DNA of 64,000 nucleotides, from positions 170,216-234,215 of the forward strand of contig CANPVE010000003.1 in assembly GCA_947581635.1 (NCBI GenBank), given 5' to 3'. Source of the stretch: an uncultured Clostridia bacterium. Its GTDB lineage: Bacteria > Bacillota > Clostridia > Oscillospirales > Acutalibacteraceae. A model generated the notes under the pieces. That model searched no databases. It was not told the origin of the DNA and saw only the letters and a list, made by a program, of their open reading frames with translations. Each line of letters begins with the position of its first letter. Positions within the stretch are counted from its first letter, which is position 1. Below are positions 53,546 to 62,482 of this stretch, piece by piece. The position numbers and the translations under genes are program-made.

Positions 53546-54916
53546 TTATTTTATGATTTCTCTTATTCTCGCCACGTTCGCGAGTGTATTTTCCTTCGCC
53601 GGTCCTCCAGCGCTCTTTCGCTGACTTACGCACACGTCGAGATTGATTGCTTCATAGACACCCTCGTCAAACACGTCGCAAACCTTCTTGTATTCCTCAA
53701 GCGGCAATGTCTCCAGCGTCTGCGACATCTCAATGCACTTGGCGACAAGCGTTCCTGTGGCCTTATAAGCGTCGCGGAACGGCATTCCCTTCTTTACCAG
53801 ATAGTCCGCGCAGTCGGTGGCGTTTATGAAGCCTCTGGCGGCTGCCGCCCGCATATTGTCCTTGAGAACCGTCATTGTATCCAGCATGGGAATAAAGGTT
53901 GTAATACACATCTTGACCGTGTCAAAGCAGTCAAATATAGCTTCCTTGTCCTCCTGCATATCCTTATTGTACGCCAGCGGAATTCCCTTCATCACGGTGA
54001 GCAAGGTCATGAGATCTCCAAACACCCTGCCCGACTTGCCGCGCACCAATTCGGCAATATCCGGATTCTTCTTCTGCGGCATTATGGACGAGCCTGTTGA
54101 GAACGCATCGTCCAGTTCGATGAACTTGAATTCCCACGAGCACCACAGGATTATTTCCTCGGCAAAGCGTGAAAGGTGTACCATCACTATTGAAAGCGCC
54201 GAGGCAAGCTCGAGGCAGAAATCGCGATCGGATACACCGTCCAAACTGTTGCGCGAATAGTCGTCCATGCCCAGCGCAGCAGTGGTCAGGCCGCGGTCAA
54301 TTTCGTATGTCGTGCCGGCGAGCGCACAGCTTCCCAGGGGGTTGACGTTCATGCGCTTTTTTGCGTCCTCGATTCGCGCTATGTCGCGCACAAGCATTTC
54401 CGCATAGGCCAGCAGATGATGTCCGAATGTTATGGGCTGCGCGCGCTGCATATGGGTATAGCCCGGCATTACGGTGTCGGCATTTTCTTCCGCCTTGTTG
54501 CAGATAACGGTCACAAGCTCCTTGAGGTTCGACACCACCTCGTCCGCCTCCCTGCGCAGGGTGAGACGAATATCGAGCGCCACCTGGTCGTTGCGGCTGC
54601 GCGAGGTGTGCAGACGCTTGCCCGTGCTGCCCAAACGCGCGGTAAGCTCTCCCTCGACAAAAGTGTGAATGTCTTCCGTCTCCATGTCGATTTGGAGCGC
54701 GCCGCTGTCGATGTCCGCGAGTATTCCTTTCAGGCCCTCGACTATCTTGTCCGCCTCCGAGCGTTCGATTATGCCGCAGGTTCCGAGCATATCCGCGTGG
54801 GCTATGCTGCCCTCAACATCTTCACGGTACATTCTGCTGTCGAATGATATCGAGGAATTAAAATCGTTCGTCTTTTTGTCTATCGCCTTAGAAAAGCGCC
54901 CCTGCCAAAGCTGCAT
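53546..54916 (-). CDS. argH: Argininosuccinate lyase
   Basis: Cleaves argininosuccinate to arginine and fumarate. Seen: LWQGRFSKAIDKKTNDFNSS at the start, TSRSRNDQVALDIRL near residue 107, GYTHMQRAQPITFGHHLLAYAEM near 155 with the catalytic histidine, and the superfamily signature GSSIMPQKKNPD near 280. 456 residues, normal. AAAGGAG precedes the ATG. Fumarate formed here could feed the fumarase at the window's left edge. Confidence 0.97.
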   Translation of the reverse strand: MQLWQGRFSKAIDKKTNDFNSSISFDSRMYREDVEGSIAHADMLGTCGIIERSEADKIVEGLKGILADIDSGALQIDMETEDIHTFVEGELTARLGSTGKRLHTSRSRNDQVALDIRLTLRREADEVVSNLKELVTVICNKAEENADTVMPGYTHMQRAQPITFGHHLLAYAEMLVRDIARIEDAKKRMNVNPLGSCALAGTTYEIDRGLTTAALGMDDYSRNSLDGVSDRDFCLELASALSIVMVHLSRFAEEIILWCSWEFKFIELDDAFSTGSSIMPQKKNPDIAELVRGKSGRVFGDLMTLLTVMKGIPLAYNKDMQEDKEAIFDCFDTVKMCITTFIPMLDTMTVLKDNMRAAAARGFINATDCADYLVKKGMPFRDAYKATGTLVAKCIEMSQTLETLPLEEYKKVCDVFDEGVYEAINLDVCVSQRKSAGGPAKENTLANVARIREIIK

Positions 54917-55093
54917 TTTTAAGTATCTCCTTTAAAAGATTTTTCTAAATTCGGCTCTGCGTCTCTAACGTAAGTCCAAAATAGCCGTTTCGCTTTTTTG
55001 GCGCTATATTTTATCTGCGCAGATTCCGATCCGCCATATTGACAACACATCATCGAATTGGTACAAAAATTCAAATAATACAATTATAGCCTG

Positions 55094-55717
55094 TTATAAT
55101 CCGTCGTGAAAATTCGTGAATGTGCCTGCTTCATTGCGTGGGAGTCCATATTTCTCCTTGCCCAGTTGTATGGCTTTAATCATAAACGCCATATTCCTGG
55201 CGAGGTTTCTCATGGTTTGCAGACCTTCCAAATCCTTTTCCACATCTTCCGCCGTAAATCCATGCACCTCATTCCAATAGCTGCTCGAAATGACAGGCAT
55301 ATTGCAAATGGTAAAATATTTGTTTATCTCATCAAGCGCCGATGTGCTCCCCGCGCGTCTTGACGACAACACACACGCCCCCACTTTCATTGTCTTGTCA
55401 AAATGTGAACTGTAGAACAATCTGTCGAGCAGAGAAATAACCGTGCCGTTGGAACCCGCGTAATACACCGGCGTGCCGATTACTATTCCGTCTGATTTTT
55501 CAAACTTTGCGGCAATTTCATTTACCGCATCATCAAACACGCACTTTCCGCTTTTCGCGCAGTTTCCACAGGAAATACATCCCCTTATGTCTTTATTTCC
55601 CACCAAAATGCTTTCGGTTTCGATTCCCTCTCTGTTCAATGTTTCCTCAACCTCTTGCAAGGCTCTGGCAGTACAGCCCTTTGGGTTCGGACTGCCATTT
55701 AATAACAATACTTTCAT
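55094..55717 (-). CDS. Iron-sulfur flavoprotein-like NAD(P)H-dependent FMN reductase
   Basis: 207 residues. Seen: LLLNGSPNPKGCTARAL (FMN phosphate loop), a compact cysteine motif C47-x2-C50-x2-C53-x5-C59 (GCISCGNCAKSGKC) and GTPVYYAGSNGTVISLLDR. The spacing fits the 4Fe-4S motif of clostridial/archaeal iron-sulfur flavoproteins, which reduce oxygen or peroxide or act as electron carriers. Plain NADPH-dependent FMN reductase is the alternative. Single gene between argH and an SPFH protein. Confidence 0.8.
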   Translation of the reverse strand: MKVLLLNGSPNPKGCTARALQEVEETLNREGIETESILVGNKDIRGCISCGNCAKSGKCVFDDAVNEIAAKFEKSDGIVIGTPVYYAGSNGTVISLLDRLFYSSHFDKTMKVGACVLSSRRAGSTSALDEINKYFTICNMPVISSSYWNEVHGFTAEDVEKDLEGLQTMRNLARNMAFMIKAIQLGKEKYGLPRNEAGTFTNFHDGL

Positions 55718-55780
55718 TTTGCCTTAACCCTCTTAAAAATTTAGTTCTACCTGCTATATTTTAGTTTTATTTCCGTATAA

Positions 55781-56611
55781 TCAGTTGCCTTCCTTGAGAA
55801 GATCCGAAAAATTGATTATGGCCGAACCGTCGGTGACTTTGGGCAGCTCGCCGTTCCACTTCTGAATCTTTTCATATTCAATAAGGTTTGCGTTGAGCGA
55901 TTTGCCCAATATTTCATTTGCCTTTGACTGCGCCTCCGACTGAATCCGGAGAGTCTCGGCTTCGGCCTCCGCTTTTACTATCGCTTCTTCCTTCTCGGTC
56001 TTTGCCTTGAGCAGACGCTGTTCCGCAACCTGCTTTTCTTCAATGGCCGCTATATACGCTTCTGAGAATTCAAAGTTGATGATATTGACGTCCTCCACAT
56101 AAATGCCGTTTTTGTTGAGTTTGTTGTTAAGCTCGTCGATAAGTCCCTGAGATATCAGCGAGCGGTTGGCCACGCTCTCCTCCGCAGTGTATTTTGCTGT
56201 AATCGCCTTGAGCACCTCATTGACTGCGGGACTGACCAGAACAGTCTCGTAATCGCTGCCGACATTTTTGTATATTGCATAGGACATATCCTTTGATACG
56301 CGGTAATTTATTGCCAGTTTGGTATCAACCGTCTGCAAATCCTTGGAAAACGCCTCGGTCTGAACCTCCAGCTTGACGATTCTGTTGTCCATCTTAATGA
56401 TTCTCTGCGCAAACGGAATTTTGAAATGAATTCCCTCCTGAAGCACATTTTCGCTGACCTGCCCCAGCGTGTTAATAACACCCGTGTGGCCCGCGTCAAC
56501 TATTACGATTGAATTTGCTATCACAACCAGCGCGACCACCGCAGCGGCTATTATCGCTATTGTCTTTTTTGGAATATTAATTCTCTTCTTTTCGTTTATA
56601 ATTGTCGGCAT
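55781..56611 (-). CDS. SPFH/prohibitin-like membrane protein
   Basis: 276 residues. An N-terminal membrane anchor (TIAIIAAAVVALVVIANSIVIV), then a prohibitin/HflC-type SPFH domain (VDAGHTGVINTLGQVSENVLQEGIHFKIPFAQ, in part; VKLEVQTEAFSKDLQTVDTKLAINYRV), then an Ala/Glu-rich coiled coil (EKQVAEQRLLKAKTEKEEAIVKAEAEAE). Such proteins form membrane rings or microdomains, often with proteases. No FtsH or NfeD partner is adjacent. Between argG (upstream on this strand) and the iron-sulfur flavoprotein. Confidence 0.88.
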   Translation of the reverse strand: MPTIINEKKRINIPKKTIAIIAAAVVALVVIANSIVIVDAGHTGVINTLGQVSENVLQEGIHFKIPFAQRIIKMDNRIVKLEVQTEAFSKDLQTVDTKLAINYRVSKDMSYAIYKNVGSDYETVLVSPAVNEVLKAITAKYTAEESVANRSLISQGLIDELNNKLNKNGIYVEDVNIINFEFSEAYIAAIEEKQVAEQRLLKAKTEKEEAIVKAEAEAETLRIQSEAQSKANEILGKSLNANLIEYEKIQKWNGELPKVTDGSAIINFSDLLKEGN

Positions 56612-56659
56612 TTTTCAAAATCCTTTCCTGATTGGTTTTTCTGATACTGAATTTGAATT

Positions 56660-56707
56660 AAAAAGAGCCGCGCAGAGCAGAGAGCGCTTTTCCCTGCCCC
56701 ACGCGGC
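56660..56707 (-). terminator. Terminator of argG
   Basis: Minus strand: a 17-pair stem (56707-56691 with 56683-56667, five G-U pairs), loop of seven, then TCTTTTT. Confidence 0.8.
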
Positions 56708-56747
56708 CTGTAAAAGCAATTTCAAAAAGCCCCGTCGCTTTAAAAAA

Positions 56748-57974
56748 TTACTTGTTTTCCTTTGCGGCAGCCTGTTCCTTCATAGCCCGAACCTTGATGG
56801 GCAGACCAAAGAGATTGATGAAGCCCGCCGAATCGTTCTGGTCGTAAACCTCATCCTCATCAAAAGTCGCGATGTCCTCGTCATAAAGCGAATACGGCGA
56901 CTTAACTCCCGCGTCAATGATGTTGCCTTTGTAGAGCTTCAAACGGACGTCGCCGGTAACAGTCTCCTGAGTACTGTCGACGAATGCCGACAGAGCCTCG
57001 CGAAGAGGAGTGTACCACTGACCGAAATAAACCAGCTCGGCAAATCTGATGCCAACCTGCTGCTTGTAGTGATATGTGTCACGGTCAAGGCAGATTTCCT
57101 CGAGCTTATTGTGTGCGTGATAGAGAATGGTTCCGCCGGGAGTCTCATAAACACCGCGGCTCTTCATGCCGACAAGGCGGTTCTCAACCATGTCCGCGAT
57201 GCCGATGCCGTTCTTGCCGCCCAGTTCGTTGAGCGCGGCAACCATTGCGGGACCGTCCAGCTTTTCGCCGTTGAGTGCAACGGGAATGCCCTTCTCAAAG
57301 GAAAGCGTGATATAGGTGGGCTCGTCGGGAGCCTTCTCAGGTGAAACGCCCATTTCAAGGATCTTGTCATACATAGGCTCATTCCACGGATCCTCGAGGT
57401 CAAGACCTTCGTGGGAAAGATGCCAGAGGTTCTTATCCTTGGAGTAATTTGTCTCTCTGTTTATCTTGAGCGGAATGTCATGCGCCTCTGCGTATTCAAT
57501 TTCCTGCTCGCGGCTCTTGAATTCCCATGTTCTCCAGGGAGCGATGATCTTCATCTGGGGAGCAAATCTCTTTATGGCAAGTTCAAAACGCACTTGATCG
57601 TTGCCCTTGCCGGTGCAGCCGTGGCAGATCGCGTCCGCACCCTCAGCCAGCGCGATCTCAACGATTCTCTTTGCGATTATCGGGCGCGCAAAACTGGTGC
57701 CGAGAAGGTACTTATTCTCATAAACAGCATCCGCCTTAAGCGTGGGATACACGTATTCCTCGATAAATTCCTTTGTGAGGTCCTCAATATACAGCTTGGA
57801 CGCGCCTGTCTTGAGCGCCTTCTCCTCAAGACCGTCCAGTTCGGTGCCCTGTCCCACGTTGCCGGAAACAGCTATCACCTCACAGTTGTCATAATTTTCC
57901 TTCAGCCACGGAATAATGATCGATGTGTCAAGTCCTCCGGAATAAGCGAGAACAACCTTTTTGATATCAGACAT
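56748..57974 (-). CDS. argG: Argininosuccinate synthase
   Basis: Citrulline + aspartate + ATP to argininosuccinate. Seen: PP-loop [17 protein letters not shown] near residue 8, [13 protein letters not shown] near 116, [17 protein letters not shown] near 178 and [31 protein letters not shown] segment near 260. 408 residues, normal. GGAGGATT precedes the ATG. It has its own strong promoter and terminator, so it forms a separate unit from argH. Confidence 0.97.
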   Translation of the reverse strand: MSDIKKVVLAYSGGLDTSIIIPWLKENYDNCEVIAVSGNVGQGTELDGLEEKALKTGASKLYIEDLTKEFIEEYVYPTLKADAVYENKYLLGTSFARPIIAKRIVEIALAEGADAICHGCTGKGNDQVRFELAIKRFAPQMKIIAPWRTWEFKSREQEIEYAEAHDIPLKINRETNYSKDKNLWHLSHEGLDLEDPWNEPMYDKILEMGVSPEKAPDEPTYITLSFEKGIPVALNGEKLDGPAMVAALNELGGKNGIGIADMVENRLVGMKSRGVYETPGGTILYHAHNKLEEICLDRDTYHYKQQVGIRFAELVYFGQWYTPLREALSAFVDSTQETVTGDVRLKLYKGNIIDAGVKSPYSLYDEDIATFDEDEVYDQNDSAGFINLFGLPIKVRAMKEQAAAKENK

Positions 57975-58040
57975 TGTATTAATCCTCCGTAATAAATTAT
58001 TGTCTTGCCCAACACAAGCCTGTTTGAATCTGATTATATG

Positions 58041-58069
58041 ATTATAACACAGCCTTCGGCGTTTTGCAA
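58041..58069 (-). promoter_or_regulatory. Promoter of argG
   Basis: Minus strand TTGCAA (58069-58064), 17-base spacer, TATAAT (58046-58041), about 65 bases before argG. Confidence 0.75.
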
Positions 58070-58334
58070 ATACTGAGTTAAATTATACGCGCTTTTTTGA
58101 ATAAATCAAGAGCACGAATGTATATTTATGCATTTTATATATTTTCGTATACTTTTGATATAAAAAATATTTTTCAATATTCAGTTATGAGTATATATGT
58201 AAAAAATAAATCGTTTTTAAGCATTTAAAAAACTTCAAAAAAGCCTCTGCAATTTGAGAAAACCTCTCGGAGCACAAATTAAATGTATAAATATACAAAA
58301 TATTCATATGAAAATGAATTTAATTAAAAACAGC
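58070..58334. promoter_or_regulatory. AT-rich upstream region of argG with small palindromes
   Basis: Very AT-rich with many short A and T runs, perhaps curved. It contains TGTATAAATATACA (58284-58297, 6-2-6 palindrome), then ATTCAT and ATGAAT around six bases (about 58302-58319), and TGTATATTTATGCATT near 58119. These resemble ArgR half-site words but do not have a clean ArgR box order. No gene is present in the 437-base gap 57975-58411. Confidence 0.35.
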
Positions 58335-58372
58335 AAAATCGGGGCGCAGTCCTAAAGGCGCACCCCGATTTT
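58335..58372 (-). terminator. Terminator of the regulator-kinase-htrA operon
   Basis: Minus strand AAAATCGGGG (58372-58363) pairs with 58344-58335, with further inner GC pairs, and is followed by TGCTGTTTTT. Confidence 0.75.
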
Positions 58373-58411
58373 CTTCAACTCCGAATTTCAGATTACAACA
58401 CGCAATCACCG

Positions 58412-59764
58412 TTATTCTGTCGAGCCGGTGTCCTCAAGGAGCTTTACAGTTACAGTGTATTCCTTTGACGCCTCTGAGGCGCGCGCGGGACGATAAAGCC
58501 CAAGTTTGATTGTGTCGCCCGGCTTCTTTTCAAACATCACGTCCTGAAGCTGCGACAGCGTCGTCACGCGTTTTCCGTCGCAGTGTGTAATTATGTCGTA
58601 GGGCTGAACCTTGCCGTTCATGTCCGACTCGCTGTTTATCTCGTATATTTGCAGACCCGCGGGAATGCCTTGACTCTCATATGTGCTGGGAATAGTTACG
58701 CAGGTTATGCCAAGCTTCACCCTGCCTTGAACATAGCCGTAGTCAATCAGGTCGTCTATTACTTCCTCAACGGTAGAGGAAGGAACGGCAAAGCTCATCG
58801 CCTCATAATAGTCTGCGGATATCTTAGATGTGTTCACGCCCACCACCTGACCATAGACATTGACAAGGGCGCCGCCCGAATTTCCGGGATTGACAACGGC
58901 ATTTGTCTGAATGTAACGCATAGCGCTGGTGGAGTCGGTGTCGCTGCTGTCGATTATTCTGTTGATACCCGAAACTATACCGTCAGTGACCGAGCCTGCG
59001 AACTGCAATCCTCCGGGATTGCCTATGGCCACCACATAGTCGCCCGGCACGAGTTTGGTGCTGTCGCCGAACTCGCAGGCTGTCAGGCCCTTGGCGTCAA
59101 TTTTGAGCACGGCGAGATCGGAGCGCGTATCGTAGCCCAGAACCTTGGCTTCATAAGCGGTGCCATCCTCGGTGATAACCGAGATGTCATATTTTTTGCT
59201 GTCTCCTATCACATGGGAGTTGGTAATAATATATCCGTCGGAGTCGACTATAATCCCGGAACCCTCGCCGCTTCCAACTGAGTTGTAGCTCACGTTGTCA
59301 TTGGTAATCACGCCGACTATCGAAGGACGCACCTTCGCGGCAATCTGAGCTGCGGTCAATTCGGTATCTCCGCTCTTTATAGATGTGTCGGTTTGTGGGG
59401 TTTCGCCCTGGTTGAGACTGAAATCGGAATATCTTCTGCTGCGAACCGTAGAACTGTCGCCTGTAGCCGCTCTGTATGCCACTATGGATATAGCGCTGAC
59501 TAATGCGACAGCCACAACACAGCCAACAATGCCCAATATCAGCCTGGTCATTTTGCGGGAATTGTCCGCGCCTTTTTCCGCAGTGGCGGGAACGCCGGGC
59601 TGTACGGGCTGTACGGGTTGTACGGATTGTACAGGCGGAACCTGTTGAACTTGTTGAACCTGCTGAATATGCGGCTGATAATCCTGCGGCATATAACTCT
59701 GCTGCTTCTGATCTTCATAGGGCTGATCGAATTGCCCTCCCTGTTGATTGTTGAAATCACTCAT
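58412..59764 (-). CDS. htrA: HtrA/DegP-like membrane-anchored serine protease
   Basis: Degrades or refolds damaged envelope proteins. Seen: a cytoplasmic Gln/Pro-rich N-terminus with tandem VQxVQ/VQP repeats (residues about 35-65), a membrane helix (LILGIVGCVVAVALVSAISIVAY), the protease domain with catalytic His in TNSHVIGD, Asp in RSDLAVLKI and Ser in NPGNSGGAL, and one PDZ domain (ITHCDGKRVTTLSQLQDVM). About 450 residues. ATG 59764 has GGGGGA about ten bases upstream. Last gene of the operon with the histidine kinase (41-base gap). Confidence 0.94.
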   Translation of the reverse strand: MSDFNNQQGGQFDQPYEDQKQQSYMPQDYQPHIQQVQQVQQVPPVQSVQPVQPVQPGVPATAEKGADNSRKMTRLILGIVGCVVAVALVSAISIVAYRAATGDSSTVRSRRYSDFSLNQGETPQTDTSIKSGDTELTAAQIAAKVRPSIVGVITNDNVSYNSVGSGEGSGIIVDSDGYIITNSHVIGDSKKYDISVITEDGTAYEAKVLGYDTRSDLAVLKIDAKGLTACEFGDSTKLVPGDYVVAIGNPGGLQFAGSVTDGIVSGINRIIDSSDTDSTSAMRYIQTNAVVNPGNSGGALVNVYGQVVGVNTSKISADYYEAMSFAVPSSTVEEVIDDLIDYGYVQGRVKLGITCVTIPSTYESQGIPAGLQIYEINSESDMNGKVQPYDIITHCDGKRVTTLSQLQDVMFEKKPGDTIKLGLYRPARASEASKEYTVTVKLLEDTGSTE

Positions 59765-59805
59765 CTTGTGAAGTCCCCCTTCTTTACGCAAACAAATAGC
59801 AAAAA

Positions 59806-61464
59806 TTATTTTTTCACAGACGCCTCAGGCAGCGTGAATATCACGTTGCAGTAGCTGCCTTCGGCGCTCTCAGCGCGTATCGTGCCGCCATGAAGCATTA
59901 CTATGGTCTTTACTATATACAGCCCCAGTCCAACGCCCTGTTTGTCAAAACTGCGGCTTTTGTCTGTCTTGTAAAATCGCTCGAATATGTGTGAAAGCTC
60001 GTTCGACGGAATGCCTATGCCGCTGTTACGGATACTGACCACGGCAATTTTATTCTGCACCGTAACTCCAACGCGAATGTATCCGCCGTCGTTGGTGAAT
60101 TTAACCGCGTTGTCGAAGAGATTGTAGAGCACCTGATGTATCAAATCCGGATCGCCGTTGACCGTCACCGTATCGAGCGTGTCAAAGCCCTGAATATCAA
60201 TGTGCTTTTCGTCTATCCGATGTTCAAACGAAACCAGAGAATTGAATATGACGCTGCTGAGATTGAATTTCTGCTTTTTGAGCTGCATGGCGCCGCTGTC
60301 TATTCTGGAGAGGTCGAGCATAGAGCGCACCAATCGGGCGAGGCGTTTGGTCTCGTCCGAAACTATGCGTAAATACTTCTCGTGATCCTGTTTTGGAAAC
60401 GTGCCGTCCAGCATACCGTCCACATATCCCGATATATTCGTCATAGGCGTCTTAAGTTCGTGAGAAATATTAGCTATAAAGCTTCGATTCATATTCTCGC
60501 TGATTGTCAGCTTGTCCGCCATGTTATTTATTGCGACGGCCAGTTGTCCAACCTCGTTTTGACTTGTGACAGGCACCCTGACCGAGAAATCGCCCTCGGC
60601 AAACCGCCCCGCCGCCTTAACCATTTCTCTGAGAGGGCGAACCTGATTGTAAGTCAGCATATACACAAGGTTAAATGAGATAATCGCCGCCACTATAACC
60701 GCAGCCGCCAAAATCCGTGAAATATCTGTGCGAAAGTCCGAAATAGCCGACGCTGACGAAGCAAAAAACACGAAACCCGCCGTATACTCCTTGCCGACGT
60801 CGCCGCCCGCCACAAACGGCACAGCCACTATAAAATGAACTTCGTCATATATTCCGCCCAGCTTATCGGTGATACGATACTCCGGAACTTTTGCCGCAGA
60901 TGATATCACAGAAGGTGAAATCGTTGAACGCGTATGGCGACACTGGAACGGTTCTTCGCTTTCGGGTGAAGCGTGAAGGTATTCCTCCGAGCATATGACG
61001 GTATTTCCACCCGCGTCAACTATGAATATATCTGCGCCGCAGCTTGAACTGAGAATACCAAGTGTAGAGCGCAGCTTCTCTTTGCCGGCGTCGGTTATGC
61101 GGTATTCTATAACACCGTCAATTCCGTCGCCGTTCTGCCTGGAGGGAACCGGCACAATATAGGCGTTCATTCCATCGGCCACAATATGCGCGTTGTCGGC
61201 GAGCTGCTGCTGCTTCTCGGTCTGCCATCTGTTTGATACAAGCGCGGCCATTATGACGCCCAATACAATGAGACTGCATATCTGCACTCCCGACGTTACA
61301 AACAGATATTTGGTAAAAAGCGTGCGCGACGCCATCTGCCTTACGTCATGAAAAAAAGCCAGGACGCGCCAAAAGATTCCACGCCGACGCAAATTGCCGG
61401 AGACGTCGGGCGGGTTGTCCTGATTGTCCCCACCCGCATTGATTTTTTCCTTATCGAACTGCAT
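59806..61464 (-). CDS. Sensor histidine kinase
   Basis: 552 residues. Seen: a first helix (TSGVQICSLIVLGVIMAALVS), an extracytoplasmic sensing part of about 180 residues, a second helix (ILAAAVIVAAIISFNLVYML), a HAMP domain, the phospho-acceptor H-box NISHELKTPMTNI, then N-box (LFDNAVKFT), G1 and G2 boxes (GIGIPSNELSHIFERFY, GVGLGLYIVKTI). It pairs with the response regulator 22 bases upstream and with HtrA downstream, as in CssRS/CiaRH-like envelope stress systems; the signal is unknown. Confidence 0.94.
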   Translation of the reverse strand: MQFDKEKINAGGDNQDNPPDVSGNLRRRGIFWRVLAFFHDVRQMASRTLFTKYLFVTSGVQICSLIVLGVIMAALVSNRWQTEKQQQLADNAHIVADGMNAYIVPVPSRQNGDGIDGVIEYRITDAGKEKLRSTLGILSSSCGADIFIVDAGGNTVICSEEYLHASPESEEPFQCRHTRSTISPSVISSAAKVPEYRITDKLGGIYDEVHFIVAVPFVAGGDVGKEYTAGFVFFASSASAISDFRTDISRILAAAVIVAAIISFNLVYMLTYNQVRPLREMVKAAGRFAEGDFSVRVPVTSQNEVGQLAVAINNMADKLTISENMNRSFIANISHELKTPMTNISGYVDGMLDGTFPKQDHEKYLRIVSDETKRLARLVRSMLDLSRIDSGAMQLKKQKFNLSSVIFNSLVSFEHRIDEKHIDIQGFDTLDTVTVNGDPDLIHQVLYNLFDNAVKFTNDGGYIRVGVTVQNKIAVVSIRNSGIGIPSNELSHIFERFYKTDKSRSFDKQGVGLGLYIVKTIVMLHGGTIRAESAEGSYCNVIFTLPEASVKK

Positions 61465-61486
61465 AACAAAAATTTATCTTGTTACT

Positions 61487-62173
61487 TTACTTAACTTCAA
61501 ATTTATAGCCAACGCCCCAAACTGTCTTAAGCGACCACTGATCGCTCACGCCCTCGAGCTTTTCGCGCAGGCGTTTCACATGGACGTCCACGGTTCTGCT
61601 GTCGCCGTAGTAATTGAAGCCCCACACCTCGTCCAAAAGCTGATCGCGCGAAAATACGCGGTTCGGGTTGCTCGCCAGATGATAGATAAGCTCCATTTCT
61701 TTGGGCGGAGTGTCCACTTGAACTCCATTTACCTTAAGCTCATAGTTGTTGAGGTTTATTGAAAGCTTGTCAAATGTAACTACCTTCTTTTCATTAGGAT
61801 CCTGCTTGCCGCTTCTGCGCAGCACAGCCTTAATTCTGGCAAGCACTTCCTTTGTTTCAAATGGTTTAACCACATAGTCGTCCGCTCCCAGTTCAAGTCC
61901 CAACACCTTGTCAAAAGTCTCGCCCTTTGCCGTGAGCATAATTATCGGGCACTGCGACTTTTTGCGTATCTCTCGGCACACCTGCCAGCCGTCCAATTCC
62001 GGCAGCATTATATCAAGAAGGATTATATCCGGATTTTCCTGCTCGAAACACTCCACGGCCTTGCGCCCATCGTGGGCGAGCGCTACCGTGTAGCCTTCCT
62101 TTTCGGCGTAAAGCCTGAGCAGCTCACAGATATTTTGGTCGTCGTCAACAATAAGTATTTTTCCTGTTTCCAT
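61487..62173 (-). CDS. OmpR-family response regulator
   Basis: 228 residues. A receiver domain with acidic pocket (ILIVDDDQNI), phospho-acceptor Asp in DIILLDIMLPELDGW near residue 55, the switch region MLTAKG and Lys in VVKPFE, then a winged-helix DNA-binding domain (TPPKEMELIYHLASNPNRVFSRDQLLDEVWGFNYYGDSRTVDVHVKRLREKL, in part). First gene of the operon with the kinase and htrA. Confidence 0.96.
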   Translation of the reverse strand: METGKILIVDDDQNICELLRLYAEKEGYTVALAHDGRKAVECFEQENPDIILLDIMLPELDGWQVCREIRKKSQCPIIMLTAKGETFDKVLGLELGADDYVVKPFETKEVLARIKAVLRRSGKQDPNEKKVVTFDKLSINLNNYELKVNGVQVDTPPKEMELIYHLASNPNRVFSRDQLLDEVWGFNYYGDSRTVDVHVKRLREKLEGVSDQWSLKTVWGVGYKFEVK

Positions 62174-62251
62174 GGTAAAGATTCCTGCCCTTCAAAAATA
62201 AGATTGACAAATGAATAACAAAATATTGAATATGTCCAGCCTGTAATAAAG

Positions 62252-62280
62252 ATTTTACTATTGCTCGCTGCTACTGTCAA
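62252..62280 (-). promoter_or_regulatory. Promoter of the regulator-kinase-htrA operon
   Basis: Minus strand TTGACA (62280-62275), 17-base spacer, TAAAAT (62257-62252), about 80 bases before the response regulator. Confidence 0.7.
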
Positions 62281-62482
62281 CAACAATATAATTTGCCTAC
62301 CGCATGAACCATATTCCCCACTTTTTACTATTATAAACCATTTGAGTGTGAATTGTTTGATATTTTATTAAAATTTACTTGTTTTAACTACCAATTGCTT
62401 ATTACAACCGTAAATCGATCCGCATAATTTTCATTATTTTGCCAACAATCATTGTATAAATATTCTCATGGAGGCAATCAAC

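Noticed and set aside
59600..59665. Tandem TGTACGG-like repeats as a CRISPR or regulatory array
   Set aside because: They encode the VQP repeats of HtrA in frame, with no spacers.
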